Source: JBMNIZ01 sp050951405 (GTDB lineage: Bacteria > Bacillota > DULZ01). Taken from it: DNA of 64,000 nt. Within the stretch, counting starts at the first letter, position 1. The number at the start of each line of letters is the position of its first letter. This document shows positions 45,839 to 54,752 of this stretch, piece by piece. Below the pieces are notes generated by a model. It worked only from the letters and a program-made list of their open reading frames with translations. It was not told where the DNA came from and ran no database searches. The stretch lies in contig JBMNIZ010000001.1 in NCBI GenBank assembly GCA_050951405.1, forward strand, positions 87,424 to 151,423, read 5' to 3'. Both the position numbers and the translations under genes were made by a program.

Positions 45839-46282
45839 TTAAATCACCTCAGCTTTGCCGCCGGCAGCTGTAATTTTCTCCAGGGCTTTCTTGCTGAAAC
45901 TATGGGCCTTGACTGTCAAGGCTCGGTCCAGATCGCCCTCGCCCAGTATTTTCACGCCGTCCTTGACAGCTTTGATGACGCCGGCCTCCAGCAAAAGCTC
46001 CGGCGTTACTTCCGTGCCCCCATGCGAAACGGTTCAGGAGCACCCACGTTGACCGCGACCATCTTTTTCCGAAAGATATTGGTAAAGCCGCGCTTAGGCA
46101 GCCTCCGGTACAAAGGCATCTGGCCTCCCTCAAACCCGGGGCGAATGCCGCTCCCGGAACGGGCCTTCTGGCCTTTATGCCCACGCCCCGACGTCTTGCC
46201 CCGACCAGACCCGATACCCCGTCCCACCCGGGTGGCCCTCGTCCGGGAACCCTTGGGGGGGGTTCAATTCATGGAGCTTCAC
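45839..46282 (-). CDS. rplO: 50S ribosomal protein L15 (two frameshifts)
   Basis: A GTG start at 46282 follows AGGAGGTG and gives KLHELNPP. The run of eight C at about 46256-46263 is one base too long for the family; removing one gives GSRTRATRVGRGIGSGRGKTSGRGHKG as adjacent motifs. A second indel near 46015 restores EVTPELLLEAGVIK to the end GGKAEVI. Repaired length is about 147 residues, normal. Essential gene, so error is likely. Confidence 0.92.
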
Positions 46283-46295
46283 TAGCTGCACCTCC

Positions 46296-46490
46296 TTAGG
46301 AATCTATTTCTTCTACAGCCACCAGGTGTGCCAATTTCTTCACTTTCCCCCTGATGTCGGGAGTATCTTCTTGAATCACCCAGGAGTTCAATTTGCCCAA
46401 CCCGAGGGATTCCACCGTGCGGCGCTGTTTTTCCGGCCTTCCGATCGTGCTGCGTACAAGAGTGATTTTTAGCTTCTTGGCCACTTCCAT
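46296..46490 (-). CDS. rpmD: 50S ribosomal protein L30
   Basis: 64 residues with the conserved LKITLVRSTIGRPEKQRRTV and SLGLGKLNSWVI. Short bacterial type, complete. Five bases after rpsE. Confidence 0.95.
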   Translation of the reverse strand: MEVAKKLKITLVRSTIGRPEKQRRTVESLGLGKLNSWVIQEDTPDIRGKVKKLAHLVAVEEIDS

Positions 46491-46495
46491 CCCTC

Positions 46496-46993
46496 CTAGC
46501 CTAACAATTCCTCAACGGTCTTGCCTCGTAGCCGGGCTACTTCCTCGGCCCTCTTCAAGCTTTTCAAACCTTCCAAAGTAGCATACACCACATTGTTGGC
46601 ATTAGCCGAACCCAGCGATTTGGTCAAAATATCCTTCACTCCTGCCAGTTCCAATACCGCCCTGACAGGCCCACCGGCAATCACTCCCGTACCCGGAGCA
46701 GCAGGTTTAAGTAAAACTCTCGCGGCTCCAAATCTGCCGATGATCTGGTGAGGAATGGTGGTTCCCACCATGGGCACCTTGATCAGGTTCTTTTTCGCAT
46801 CCTCAATTCCTTTGCGAATGGCTTCCGGCACTTCTGCCGCTTTGCCGAGACCGGCACCAACATAACCATTTTTATCACCTACTACAACCAGGGCACTAAA
46901 ACTGAAACGCCGACCGCCTTTGACCACTTTCGCCACCCGGTTGATAGCAACTACCTTTTCGGTCAATTCCAACTCCCTCGGATCAATCCGCAC
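46496..46993 (-). CDS. rpsE: 30S ribosomal protein S5
   Basis: 165 residues. The double-stranded-RNA-binding fold (EKVVAINRVAKVVKGGRRF) and the fidelity-related region GYVGAGLGKAAEVPEAI are intact, as is the C-terminal GSANANNVVYATLEGL. Full length. Confidence 0.97.
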   Translation of the reverse strand: MRIDPRELELTEKVVAINRVAKVVKGGRRFSFSALVVVGDKNGYVGAGLGKAAEVPEAIRKGIEDAKKNLIKVPMVGTTIPHQIIGRFGAARVLLKPAAPGTGVIAGGPVRAVLELAGVKDILTKSLGSANANNVVYATLEGLKSLKRAEEVARLRGKTVEELLG

Positions 46994-47012
46994 TATTTTA
47001 TCCCTCCTTCGC

Positions 47013-47381
47013 TTAAAACTCTAACCCCGCTTCCCGGGCTCCTTCCGCCAGGGCAGCCACACGGCCATGGTATAGATAGCCGCTCCGATCAAATACCACC
47101 CGGCTGATACCCCGGGCCACAGCTTTTTCACCCAACAGTTTTCCTACCTCTTTGGCGGCTTCTTTTGAATGTGTGGACGGCAGTTTATCCCTTAAAGCCG
47201 GCTCCAGGGTAGAAACGGCCACCAAAGTATGGCCCTTTGTATCGTCAATGATCTGGGCGTAGATATGTCGGCTGCTGCGAAATACACAGAGACGTGGGCG
47301 TTCTCCCGTCCCGTGAATCTTTTTTCTGATGCGCAGCCGTTTTTTAGCACGCATTGCTTTCTTATCAACAGGTTTAAACAA
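47013..47381 (-). CDS. rplR: 50S ribosomal protein L18
   Basis: 122 residues, 5S rRNA binder. Motifs RRLRIRKKI-type basic start (KKRLRIRKKIHGT), RPRLCVFRSSRHIYAQIIDD and the end VVFDRSGYLYHGRVAALAEGAREAGLEF (split here as VVFDRSGYLYHGRV and ALAEGAREAGLEF) are standard. Confidence 0.97.
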   Translation of the reverse strand: MFKPVDKKAMRAKKRLRIRKKIHGTGERPRLCVFRSSRHIYAQIIDDTKGHTLVAVSTLEPALRDKLPSTHSKEAAKEVGKLLGEKAVARGISRVVFDRSGYLYHGRVAALAEGAREAGLEF

Positions 47382-47417
47382 GCAGATTTCACTCCCTTCC
47401 CCAAGACGAAAAGCAGA

Positions 47418-47960
47418 CTATTTTTTGATCCCGGCCTTACCTGCCTTGCGCCGGATAACTTCATTTTCATACTTGATGCCTTTGCCTTTGTAAGGCTCCG
47501 GTTTCCGCACCGCCCTGACTTTGGCCGCAAAGGCGCCTACTCTTTCCTTGTCGGGTCCTTTCACGATAATCTTGTTCGGCGCCGGCACTTCGATCTCCAG
47601 TCCCGGTTCCGGCTCCAGTTCCACCGGTTGAGAATAACCAACGGTCAAGACCAATTTGTTGCCCTGTTTGGCAGCCCGGCAACCGACTCCGGACAGCTCC
47701 AATCCCTTGGAAAAACCCTTGGTTACTCCTTCCACCATATTATAAATCAGGGTTCTGGTTAACCCGTGCAGGGCCCGGTGTTTCTTTTCATCGGAAGGCC
47801 TGGTAACCAGTATTTCCTCTCCTTCAACAGTAATCTTCATTTCCGGATGTAATTCCCTCTGCAGTTCACCTTTGGGACCCTTTACCCGTACCCTGTTGCC
47901 GTCTATTTTCACTTCCACCCCGCTGGGGATGGCAATAGGCATTCTGCCTATTCTGGACAC
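47418..47960 (-). CDS. rplF: 50S ribosomal protein L6
   Basis: 180 residues when started at the GTG at 47960 (SRIGRMPIAIPSGVEV), 8 bases after GGAGG; the GTG at 47969 lies in the binding site. C-terminal PEPYKGKGIKYENEVIRRKAGK is conserved and contacts the sarcin-ricin loop region. Confidence 0.96.
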   Translation of the reverse strand: MSRIGRMPIAIPSGVEVKIDGNRVRVKGPKGELQRELHPEMKITVEGEEILVTRPSDEKKHRALHGLTRTLIYNMVEGVTKGFSKGLELSGVGCRAAKQGNKLVLTVGYSQPVELEPEPGLEIEVPAPNKIIVKGPDKERVGAFAAKVRAVRKPEPYKGKGIKYENEVIRRKAGKAGIKK

Positions 47961-48008
47961 GGGGCACACCTCCTATCTACAATCGCAGAAAACTCCTGCT
48001 CCATTATC

Positions 48009-48407
48009 TTACCAGACATAGCAAACAACTTCTCCACCCAAACCTCTTTTTCGGGCCTCTTTATCAGTCATCAGCCCTTGGGAAGTTGAAATTACTGCTA
48101 TTCCCAGGCCGTTCAAAACCTTGGGCACTTCATCTTTCCGCACGTAGACCCTGAGACCCGGCTTGCTGATTCTTTTTAACCCGGCAATCACTTTCTCCCG
48201 GTTGGGACCGTACTTCAGATAGATCCTGATAATCCCCTGTTTCCCGTCTTCCACATATTCGTAGTCTTTGATCAGGCCTTCATCTTTCAAGATCTGGGCC
48301 ATGGCCTTTTTTGCCTTGGAAGCGGGAATTTCCACGGTTTCCTTATATACCATATTGGCATTGCGAATCCTGGTCAGAAAATCCGCAATGGGATCTGTCA
48401 TGGTCAT
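48009..48407 (-). CDS. rpsH: 30S ribosomal protein S8
   Basis: 132 residues. DPIADFLTRIRNAN at the start and STSQGLMTDKEARKRGLGGE at the end are family signatures. S8 binds helix 21 of 16S rRNA and in some bacteria represses the spc operon. Confidence 0.97.
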   Translation of the reverse strand: MTMTDPIADFLTRIRNANMVYKETVEIPASKAKKAMAQILKDEGLIKDYEYVEDGKQGIIRIYLKYGPNREKVIAGLKRISKPGLRVYVRKDEVPKVLNGLGIAVISTSQGLMTDKEARKRGLGGEVVCYVW

Positions 48408-48431
48408 AGACTAAACCTCCTTCCAGTTTGG

Positions 48432-48617
48432 TTACCAACTGGCTTTCGTCACTCCCGGAATTTCTCCTCGATAGGCCAGTTCCCTAAAGCAGATGCGACA
48501 CATACCGAATTTCCTCAAATATCCGCGGGGACGTCCGCAGATCTTGCAGCGGTTATAGGCCCTGACCCGAAATTTCGGCTTGCGCCTTTGTTTTTCGATC
48601 ATGGACTTCTTGGCCAT
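48432..48617 (-). CDS. rpsZ: 30S ribosomal protein S14, zinc type
   Basis: 61 residues, started at the ATG at 48617. CKICGRPRGYL and GMCRICF form the C-x2-C...C-x2-C zinc site of the short S14 type found in Gram-positives and thermophiles. The N-terminal MAKKSMIEKQRRKPKF is standard. Confidence 0.96.
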   Translation of the reverse strand: MAKKSMIEKQRRKPKFRVRAYNRCKICGRPRGYLRKFGMCRICFRELAYRGEIPGVTKASW

Positions 48618-48655
48618 TCTTTCCCATTCCCCTCCTGTCCGCAAGAGATATGATC

Positions 48656-49198
48656 TTAATGCTCCCGAAAAGGCATGCCCAGCAGTCTCAACAGCTCACG
48701 GGCTTCTTCATCGGTCTTGGCAGTGGTGATAAAAGATATATTCATCCCTCTGATCTTATCCACCTTATCGTAGTCTATCTCCGGGAAAATCAGCTGTTCC
48801 TTGAGCCCCAAGGTATAATTTCCTCTCCCGTCAAAACCGTTGGGATTCACACCACGAAAATCACGCACCCGGAGCAAAGCCACAACTAAAAGTTTCTCCG
48901 CAAAAGCATACATCCTATCACCGCGCAGGGTGACTTTCACCCCTATGGGCATTCCTTCCCTGAGTTTAAAAGCGGCAATGGACTTTTTTGCCCTGGTAAT
49001 CACCGGCTTCTGTCCGGAAATTCTGGTCAAATCATCAACGGCCCCGTCTAAAGCTTTGATATTTTGGGTTGCTTCGCCCACTCCCATGTTGATGACAATT
49101 TTGCTCAACTTGGGAATGGCCATGGGATTCTTATAACCGAATTTTTCTTGCATGGCCGGCATAACTTCTTTCAGGTACTTTTCCTTCAGCATAGTCAT
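48656..49198 (-). CDS. rplE: 50S ribosomal protein L5
   Basis: 180 residues, 5S rRNA binder. IPKLSKIVINMGVGEA, GQKPVITRAKKSIA and the DYDKVDKIRGMNI segment are conserved. Complete. Confidence 0.97.
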   Translation of the reverse strand: MTMLKEKYLKEVMPAMQEKFGYKNPMAIPKLSKIVINMGVGEATQNIKALDGAVDDLTRISGQKPVITRAKKSIAAFKLREGMPIGVKVTLRGDRMYAFAEKLLVVALLRVRDFRGVNPNGFDGRGNYTLGLKEQLIFPEIDYDKVDKIRGMNISFITTAKTDEEARELLRLLGMPFREH

Positions 49199-49221
49199 CC
49201 AGCTGGACCCCCTTTCCGCAA

Positions 49222-49545
49222 CTAATCTAATACTTCACCGCATTTCTTGCAGATCCTCACTTTACTGCCGTCGGTAAGGATTCTTTTCCCCACCCGAGTT
49301 GGGTTATTGCATTTACCGCAAAAAATCATCACATTGGAACTATGAATAGGAGCTTCTTTTTCTATGATTCCACCTTGCGGCAGGCTGCGAGTAGGACGAC
49401 TGTGCCTTTTGACGATATTTACTTTTTCCACAATCACTCGCTGTTCCTTGGGGAAAACCCCCAGTACTTTACCTTTTTTTCCCGCATCTTTGCCGGTAAT
49501 GACCAGTACTGTGTCTCCTTTTTTCACATGAACTTTTGAGGCCAA
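49222..49545 (-). CDS. rplX: 50S ribosomal protein L24
   Basis: 107 residues from the TTG at 49545, after GGAGGTG: ASKVHVKKGDTVLVITGKD is the KOW-type start. The C-terminal part has CGKC and CKKC pairs, a zinc-ribbon-like feature of some L24 proteins. The longer frame starting at 49569 is rejected. Confidence 0.95.
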   Translation of the reverse strand: MASKVHVKKGDTVLVITGKDAGKKGKVLGVFPKEQRVIVEKVNIVKRHSRPTRSLPQGGIIEKEAPIHSSNVMIFCGKCNNPTRVGKRILTDGSKVRICKKCGEVLD

Positions 49546-49592
49546 AATCTTCACCTCCACCGGATGCATCTTAAACTCGTCCTCTTAATTCT

Positions 49593-49961
49593 TTAAAGGA
49601 CTTCAGGCGCTAACGAAATTATCTTCATATAATCTTTTTCCCTCAGCTCCCGCGCTACGGGGCCAAAAATACGTGTCCCCCGCGGGTTGCCCTGTTCATT
49701 GATGATCACTGCCGCATTTTCATCGAACTTAATATAGGACCCGTCGGGTCTCCTAATCGCCTTTGTACACCGGACAACAACAGCCCTGACCACATCTCCT
49801 TTCTTGACCACGCCTCCGGGCGTTGCCTCTTTAACGGAGCCAATGATTACGTCGCCAACGGAAGCGTACCGGCGCCTGGAACCTCCTAGAACACGGATAC
49901 AGAGAAGCTTCTTGGCCCCGCTGTTATCGCCCACGTTCAGTACCGTTTCTTGCTGGATCAC
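49593..49961 (-). CDS. rplN: 50S ribosomal protein L14
   Basis: 122 residues. MIQQETVLNVGDNSGAK and KKGDVVRAVVVRC are standard; the end FGPVARELREKDYMKIISLAPEVL is conserved (split as FGPVARELREKDYMKI and SLAPEVL). Sits at a subunit bridge. Confidence 0.97.
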   Translation of the reverse strand: MIQQETVLNVGDNSGAKKLLCIRVLGGSRRRYASVGDVIIGSVKEATPGGVVKKGDVVRAVVVRCTKAIRRPDGSYIKFDENAAVIINEQGNPRGTRIFGPVARELREKDYMKIISLAPEVL

Positions 49962-50012
49962 AGGACTAACCCCCTTTTCCGGAAAACTATCTCCCTGATC
50001 AACGTTCTCATG

Positions 50013-50276
50013 CTACACTTCCTGACTCTTTTCCAATATCTCCACAACCCGCCATCTTTTATCCTTGCTTAAAGGACGGGTTTCCATGATCTTCACTTTA
50101 TCGCCCTGGCGGCATTCGTTATTTTCATCATGGGCTTTAAAGCGTTTGCTGGTTTTCACTCGCTTTCCATAAAGAGGATGCCTCTTCACCGTTTCTACGG
50201 ACACCACCACGGTCTTATCCATTTTATCGCTAACTACTCGCCCAATCCGTACCTTCCGAGCAGCTCTTTCAGCCAT
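50013..50276 (-). CDS. rpsQ: 30S ribosomal protein S17
   Basis: 87 residues, OB fold. VSDKMDKTVVVSVE, HPLYGKRVKTSKRFKAHDE and GDKVKIMETRPLSKDKRW are the usual motifs. Complete, 38 bases after rpmC. Confidence 0.97.
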   Translation of the reverse strand: MAERAARKVRIGRVVSDKMDKTVVVSVETVKRHPLYGKRVKTSKRFKAHDENNECRQGDKVKIMETRPLSKDKRWRVVEILEKSQEV

Positions 50277-50314
50277 GCCAATCCCTCCTTCTCATGCAGC
50301 TGGTGGTTCTTCCT

Positions 50315-50518
50315 TTAAACCTTTGTTTGTTTTAATTCCCTTTCCCGCAGGACCGTTTTCACCCTGGCAATACTTCTTCGGACTTCCCTGATGCGCATGG
50401 GATTATCCAGTTGGCCGGTAGCCAGCTGAAAACGCAAATTAAACAGCTCCTGTTTTAAATCGTCAGCCTTTTTGAGCAGCTCCGTTGTAGTTAAATCCCT
50501 GACCTCTTTAGCTTTCAT
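50315..50518 (-). CDS. rpmC: 50S ribosomal protein L29
   Basis: 67 residues from the ATG at 50518 (MKAKEVRDLTTTELLKKADD), which overlaps the end of rplP by 11 bases. Two-helix protein at the tunnel exit. The LKQELFNLRFQLATGQLDN signature is present. Confidence 0.96.
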   Translation of the reverse strand: MKAKEVRDLTTTELLKKADDLKQELFNLRFQLATGQLDNPMRIREVRRSIARVKTVLRERELKQTKV

Positions 50519-50942
50519 CTGCGTCACCACCCACTTCTGCTCGTGAAATAAACTTAGTCTTGAGGGGCAGCTTATGAGCAGCCAGCCGCATGGCTTCTTT
50601 CGCCACTTCTTCCGTTACTCCGGCCAATTCGAAAAGAACCCTTCCCGGTTTAACCACTGCCACCCAGTATTCCGGCGATCCTTTGCCGCTACCCATCCTG
50701 GTTTCGGCGGGTTTAGTGGTAATGGGACGATCGGGAAAAATCTTGATCCACACTTTTCCTCCACGCCTAATATAACGGGTCATCGCAATACGAGCCGCTT
50801 CGATCTGACGCGAGGTAATCCAGGCTTGCTCCAAAGCTTGTAACCCATAATCGCCGTAAACAATCTCATTGCCCCTGCTCGCCTTGCCGGTGGGCTTGCT
50901 CCGGTGCTGCCGGCGCCATTTCACCCTTTTAGGCATTAACAT
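50508..50942 (-). CDS. rplP: 50S ribosomal protein L16
   Basis: 144 residues from the ATG at 50942 (MLMPKRVKWRRQHRSK). Motifs RYIRRGGKVWIKIFPDRPIT and GSGKGSPEYWVAVVKPGRV are intact. Helps position A-site tRNA. Overlaps rpmC. Confidence 0.97.
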   Translation of the reverse strand: MLMPKRVKWRRQHRSKPTGKASRGNEIVYGDYGLQALEQAWITSRQIEAARIAMTRYIRRGGKVWIKIFPDRPITTKPAETRMGSGKGSPEYWVAVVKPGRVLFELAGVTEEVAKEAMRLAAHKLPLKTKFISRAEVGGDADES

Positions 50943-50944
50943 GG

Positions 50945-51604
50945 TCAATTACCCCCTTCATCCGCCGCCTTTTTCACTTCTGGAAGTACTTCTCCCTTAT
51001 AAATCCAGACTTTCACACCCAATTTTCCGTAAGTGGTCATGGCTTCCGCAAAACCGTAGTCAATATCTGCCCGTAAAGTATGAAGGGGTACTTTACCCTC
51101 ACTGTACCACTCCGTACGAGCAATTTCCGCTCCTCCCAGCCGCCCGGCCACGGAGATTTTAATGCCTTCCGCCCCCATGCGCATAGTCCGTCCCACTGCC
51201 TGTTTCATGGCCCGCCGGAAGGAAATCCTTTTTTCCAGCTGAGAGGCTACGTTTTCTGCCACCAATTGAGCGTCCAGTTCCGGTTTTTTCACTTCCACAA
51301 TATTCACGCTGATTTTCTTGTCGGTCATATTTTCCAGCTCTTTGCGGAGTTTCTCCACTTCCGTGCCGCCCCGGCCAATGACAATGCCGGGTTTGGCCGT
51401 ATGAACGGTAACTTTCACATTGCTGGCCGCCCTCTCAATCTCCACTTTGGACACCCCGGCACTAAAAAGCTTGTTCTTAATATAACGGCGTATCCGCAAG
51501 TCTTCGTGTAAAAGACTGGTATAATCCTTGTCAGCATACCATTTGGCATCCCAATCTTTGATAATGCCAACCCTCAATCCTTTCGGATGAACCTTCTGCC
51601 CCAC
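50945..51604 (-). CDS. rpsC: 30S ribosomal protein S3
   Basis: 219 residues. A GTG start follows GGAGGTTT. MGQKVHPKGLRVGIIKDWD, the KH motif VIGRGGTEVEKLRKEL and GRLGGAEIARTEWYSEGKVP are complete. Part of the mRNA entry channel. Confidence 0.97.
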   Translation of the reverse strand: MGQKVHPKGLRVGIIKDWDAKWYADKDYTSLLHEDLRIRRYIKNKLFSAGVSKVEIERAASNVKVTVHTAKPGIVIGRGGTEVEKLRKELENMTDKKISVNIVEVKKPELDAQLVAENVASQLEKRISFRRAMKQAVGRTMRMGAEGIKISVAGRLGGAEIARTEWYSEGKVPLHTLRADIDYGFAEAMTTYGKLGVKVWIYKGEVLPEVKKAADEGGN

Positions 51605-51607
51605 AAA

Positions 51608-51946
51608 TCAAACCTCCTTTTCGCTGACAACCACGGTAATGTGGCTGGTCCGTTTCCGAATTAAGTCAGCACGCCCAAAAGCTCTCGGCTTATAGCGTTT
51701 TAAAGTCGGACCCTGGTCAACGTAAACTTTGGCAACATATAGATTTCCCGCATCCATATCGTAGTTGTGTTCGGCATTAGCAATGGCGGATTTCAAAACT
51801 TTTTCCACCGGAGCAGCCGCTCTTTTCGGTAAAAACTTTAAAATGGCCAAAGCTTCGTCAATATCCTTCCCTCGAATCAAATCAACTACCTGCCGGACCT
51901 TGTTGGGAGAAATCCTGATATACCTTGCCACTGCCCTTGCTTCCAT
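51608..51946 (-). CDS. rplV: 50S ribosomal protein L22
   Basis: 112 residues. RISPNKVRQVVDLIRGKD and the loop with KVYVDQGPTLKRYKPRAFGRA are conserved; the extended loop lines the exit tunnel. Complete. Confidence 0.97.
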   Translation of the reverse strand: MEARAVARYIRISPNKVRQVVDLIRGKDIDEALAILKFLPKRAAAPVEKVLKSAIANAEHNYDMDAGNLYVAKVYVDQGPTLKRYKPRAFGRADLIRKRTSHITVVVSEKEV

Positions 51947-51976
51947 AAAGACCCTCCTCTTTCCAGCGCTTCCCTT

Positions 51977-52261
51977 TTACTTTAATGCCGTCGAACGTTC
52001 AGTATGGGCACCGTGTCCTCTAAACATCCTGGTGGGAGCAAATTCGCCCAATTTGTGCCCTACCATATCTTCAGTAATATAAATCGGAACATGCTTGCGC
52101 CCGTCGTGAACCGCCAAAGTATGCCCGATCATTTCCGGAAAAATAGTTGACCTTCTGGACCAGGTCTTGATCACCCGCTTCTCTCCCGTCTCATTCATGC
52201 GCTTAATTTTAGCCAAAAGCTTTGGGTCACAATACGGGCCTTTTTTTAAGGATCTTCCCAC
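51977..52261 (-). CDS. rpsS: 30S ribosomal protein S19
   Basis: 94 residues when started at the GTG at 52261 (GRSLKKGPYCDPKLL); AAAGGAGG lies about 10 bases upstream and contains the spurious upstream GTG. ETGEKRVIKTWSRRSTIFPE and GHKLGEFAPTRMFRGHG are standard. Confidence 0.95.
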   Translation of the reverse strand: MGRSLKKGPYCDPKLLAKIKRMNETGEKRVIKTWSRRSTIFPEMIGHTLAVHDGRKHVPIYITEDMVGHKLGEFAPTRMFRGHGAHTERSTALK

Positions 52262-52303
52262 TGCCGAGTTGCCTCCTTTCACTCCTTAAGCTGCTCTTTT
52301 CTT

Positions 52304-53128
52304 TTACTTCCGTCTCTTGAGGATCATCTCATTTGAAGCCTTCCTCTTTTTCCGGGTTTTTGCACCTAAGGCCGGCTTGCCCCAAGGGGTAACCGGATCT
52401 CTGCCCACCGAAGAACGGCCTTCGCCGCCGCCATGGGGGTGGTCAACGGGATTCATCACCACGCCCCGGACGGAAGGTCTTCTACCCAACCAGCGAGATC
52501 GTCCGGCTTTGCCGATGGTCAAGTTTTCATGTTCCATGTTGCCCACCTGGCCGATGGTAGCCCGGCAGTTCAGATGAATTAAACGCACTTCTCCTGATGG
52601 CATCCGCACATGACCGTAGCTACCCTCTTTTGCCATCAATTGAGCGGCAGCTCCCGCCGAACGGACCAGCTGGGCCCCTTTGCCGGCTTTCAACTCTATA
52701 TTGTGAATCATGGTGCCTGGGGGAATATTCCTCAAAGGCAAGCAATTGCCCACCTTGATATCGGCATCTTCTCCTGAATAAACCGTATCCCCCACCTGGA
52801 GGCCATTGGGAGATAAAATATATCTTTTTTCTCCGTCAAGATAGTGTAAGAGAGCGATGCGGGCAGTACGATTGGGATCATATTCAATGGCGGCTACCTT
52901 CGCCGGAACTCCATCCTTATCCCGTTTAAAATCAATGAGGCGATACCGGCGTTTATGGCCTCCGCCCCGATGTCTGACCGTAATTCTTCCTTGATGGTTG
53001 CGCCCGGCTCTCTTTTTCAGGGGAGCCAGTAAAGATTTCTCCGGCTCGTCTTTCGTAATCTCTGCAAAGGCCGATACAGCCATCTGCCTGCGCCCTGGCG
53101 TAATCGGTTTAAATTTTTTGATGGCCAT
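52304..53128 (-). CDS. rplB: 50S ribosomal protein L2
   Basis: 274 residues. GRNHQGRITVRHRGGGHKR and the C-terminal VMNPVDHPHGGGEGRSSVGR, near the peptidyl transferase centre, are complete. Full length with AAGGAGGG before the ATG. Confidence 0.97.
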   Translation of the reverse strand: MAIKKFKPITPGRRQMAVSAFAEITKDEPEKSLLAPLKKRAGRNHQGRITVRHRGGGHKRRYRLIDFKRDKDGVPAKVAAIEYDPNRTARIALLHYLDGEKRYILSPNGLQVGDTVYSGEDADIKVGNCLPLRNIPPGTMIHNIELKAGKGAQLVRSAGAAAQLMAKEGSYGHVRMPSGEVRLIHLNCRATIGQVGNMEHENLTIGKAGRSRWLGRRPSVRGVVMNPVDHPHGGGEGRSSVGRDPVTPWGKPALGAKTRKKRKASNEMILKRRK

Positions 53129-53155
53129 CGCTTTTCCCTCCTTTACGCGACCGGC

Positions 53156-53446
53156 TTACATGCCTTCAAAAATTTCAATTTTGTCTCCGGGTTGCAGCTT
53201 TACAATGGCTTTTTTCCGATCAGGGGTCTTTCCTTCAAAACGCCCCTGCCTTCTTTTCTTCCCACGCACCTTCAAAGTATATACTTTGAGAACTTTCACC
53301 TTAAAGAGAGACTCCACTGCATGTTTGATTTCCAGTTTATTTGCCCTGGGATGGACCAGAAAGGTGTACTTGTTATCCTCCATTAAACCGATGGACTTCT
53401 CCGATACCACCGGCCGCAACAAAACGTCCTGAGGGCTCCGCATCAA
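53156..53446 (-). CDS. rplW: 50S ribosomal protein L23
   Basis: 96 residues, docking site of trigger factor and SRP at the tunnel exit. VVSEKS, YTFLVHPRANKLEIKHAVE and the basic loop RGKKRRQGRFEGKTP are present. The start overlaps the rplD stop by 4 bases. Confidence 0.97.
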   Translation of the reverse strand: MMRSPQDVLLRPVVSEKSIGLMEDNKYTFLVHPRANKLEIKHAVESLFKVKVLKVYTLKVRGKKRRQGRFEGKTPDRKKAIVKLQPGDKIEIFEGM

Positions 53447-54066
53447 GCCAGCACCTCCTCTACCCTGGCTACTGCCTCTTTAGTCATGATCAAATGATCA
53501 TGTTTTAACAGATCGTAGACATTCAGGCCGGAAGCCTCCATAGGCAGTATGCCGGGAATATTGCGAGCTGATTTGTGCACATTCTGATCAGCATCTGCAG
53601 TCACAACCAGCGCTTTGCGACTGACCTTTAAATTGTTTAGAATCTGGACCATGGCTTTCGTTTTCGGTTCAGCAAAAGTCAAATTGTCCAGGACAAGCAA
53701 ATTGCCCTCTTGCACTTTGGCGGATAAAGCCGACTTGAGAGCCAGCTGACGCACTTTTTTGGGAACACGATAACTGTAATCGCGGGGTTTTGGGCCAAAA
53801 ACAATTCCTCCTTTACGCCATAAAGGGGAACGAATGCTGCCCACTCTGGCCCGCCCGGTGCCTTTTTGACGCCAAGGTTTTCTTCCCCCGCCTCTCACTT
53901 CTGCCCGGGTCTTGGTGGAAGCGGTACCCCGCCTCCGATTGGCCATTTGCATCACAACCACGCTATGCATCGCTGCCGGATTGATCTTGGCGCCGAAAAC
54001 CTTCTCGCTGAGTTCCAGCTCCCCGACCTCCCGGCCCTCTGTATTATAAACAGCTACTTTCGGCAT
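53443..54066 (-). CDS. rplD: 50S ribosomal protein L4
   Basis: 207 residues. The tunnel loop TKTRAEVRGGGRKPWRQKG and RARVGSIRSPLWRKGG are intact. In some bacteria L4 represses the S10 operon; the leader hairpin noted upstream of rpsJ could be relevant. Confidence 0.97.
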   Translation of the reverse strand: MPKVAVYNTEGREVGELELSEKVFGAKINPAAMHSVVVMQMANRRRGTASTKTRAEVRGGGRKPWRQKGTGRARVGSIRSPLWRKGGIVFGPKPRDYSYRVPKKVRQLALKSALSAKVQEGNLLVLDNLTFAEPKTKAMVQILNNLKVSRKALVVTADADQNVHKSARNIPGILPMEASGLNVYDLLKHDHLIMTKEAVARVEEVLA

Positions 54067-54081
54067 GAACTTTCCTCCCTT

Positions 54082-54717
54082 CTACAGTTCCCGAGCCTTT
54101 TTCGAAGAAGTGATAATGAGCAGCCCCCGCCGTGGCCCGGGAACGGCACCTTTCACCAAAAGCAAGTTGCGTTCGGGATCAGATTTAACCACTTCCAGGT
54201 TCTGGATGGTGACCCGCTCTCTCCCCATATGACCGGGCAGTTTGCGTCCTTTAAACACCTTGGCAGGCCCTTTAGCCGCCAGTGCACCCGAACCGCGGTG
54301 GTATTTGGAACCGTGGCTTTGCGGGCCCCGGCCAAAGCCATGCCTTTTGATTGAGCCGGCAAAACCCTTGCCTTTAGAAATCCCCGTTACGTCCACCGTT
54401 TCTCCCGGCGCAAAGACATCGGCTTTGATTTCCTGTCCTATTTCAAATTCTTCAGGCTTGTCAACCCTTAATTCCCTGAGATAACGAAAAGGCTTCAGTC
54501 CCACCTTGACAAAATGGCCTAGAAGAGGTTTGGTGGTCCTTTTTTCTTTTTGTGCTAAAAAGCCCACTTGAATGGCTTGATAACCGTCTCTCTCCAGGGT
54601 CTTCTTTTGGACAACAACACAAGGGCCAGCCTCGATAACGGTCACCGGAACAAGCACACCTTCATCCGTAAAGAATTGTGTCATGCCCAGCTTTCTCCCT
54701 AATATTCCTTTAGACAT
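54082..54717 (-). CDS. rplC: 50S ribosomal protein L3
   Basis: 211 residues from the ATG at 54717 (MSKGILGRKLGMTQFF), which follows GGAGGTGCC. DVTGISKGKGFAGSIKRHGF and HGSKYHRGSGA approach the peptidyl transferase centre. The upstream in-frame start is rejected. Confidence 0.97.
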   Translation of the reverse strand: MSKGILGRKLGMTQFFTDEGVLVPVTVIEAGPCVVVQKKTLERDGYQAIQVGFLAQKEKRTTKPLLGHFVKVGLKPFRYLRELRVDKPEEFEIGQEIKADVFAPGETVDVTGISKGKGFAGSIKRHGFGRGPQSHGSKYHRGSGALAAKGPAKVFKGRKLPGHMGRERVTIQNLEVVKSDPERNLLLVKGAVPGPRRGLLIITSSKKAREL

Positions 54718-54752
54718 CCGTGGCACCTCCAATAGCTGATCCTCACTCACTG

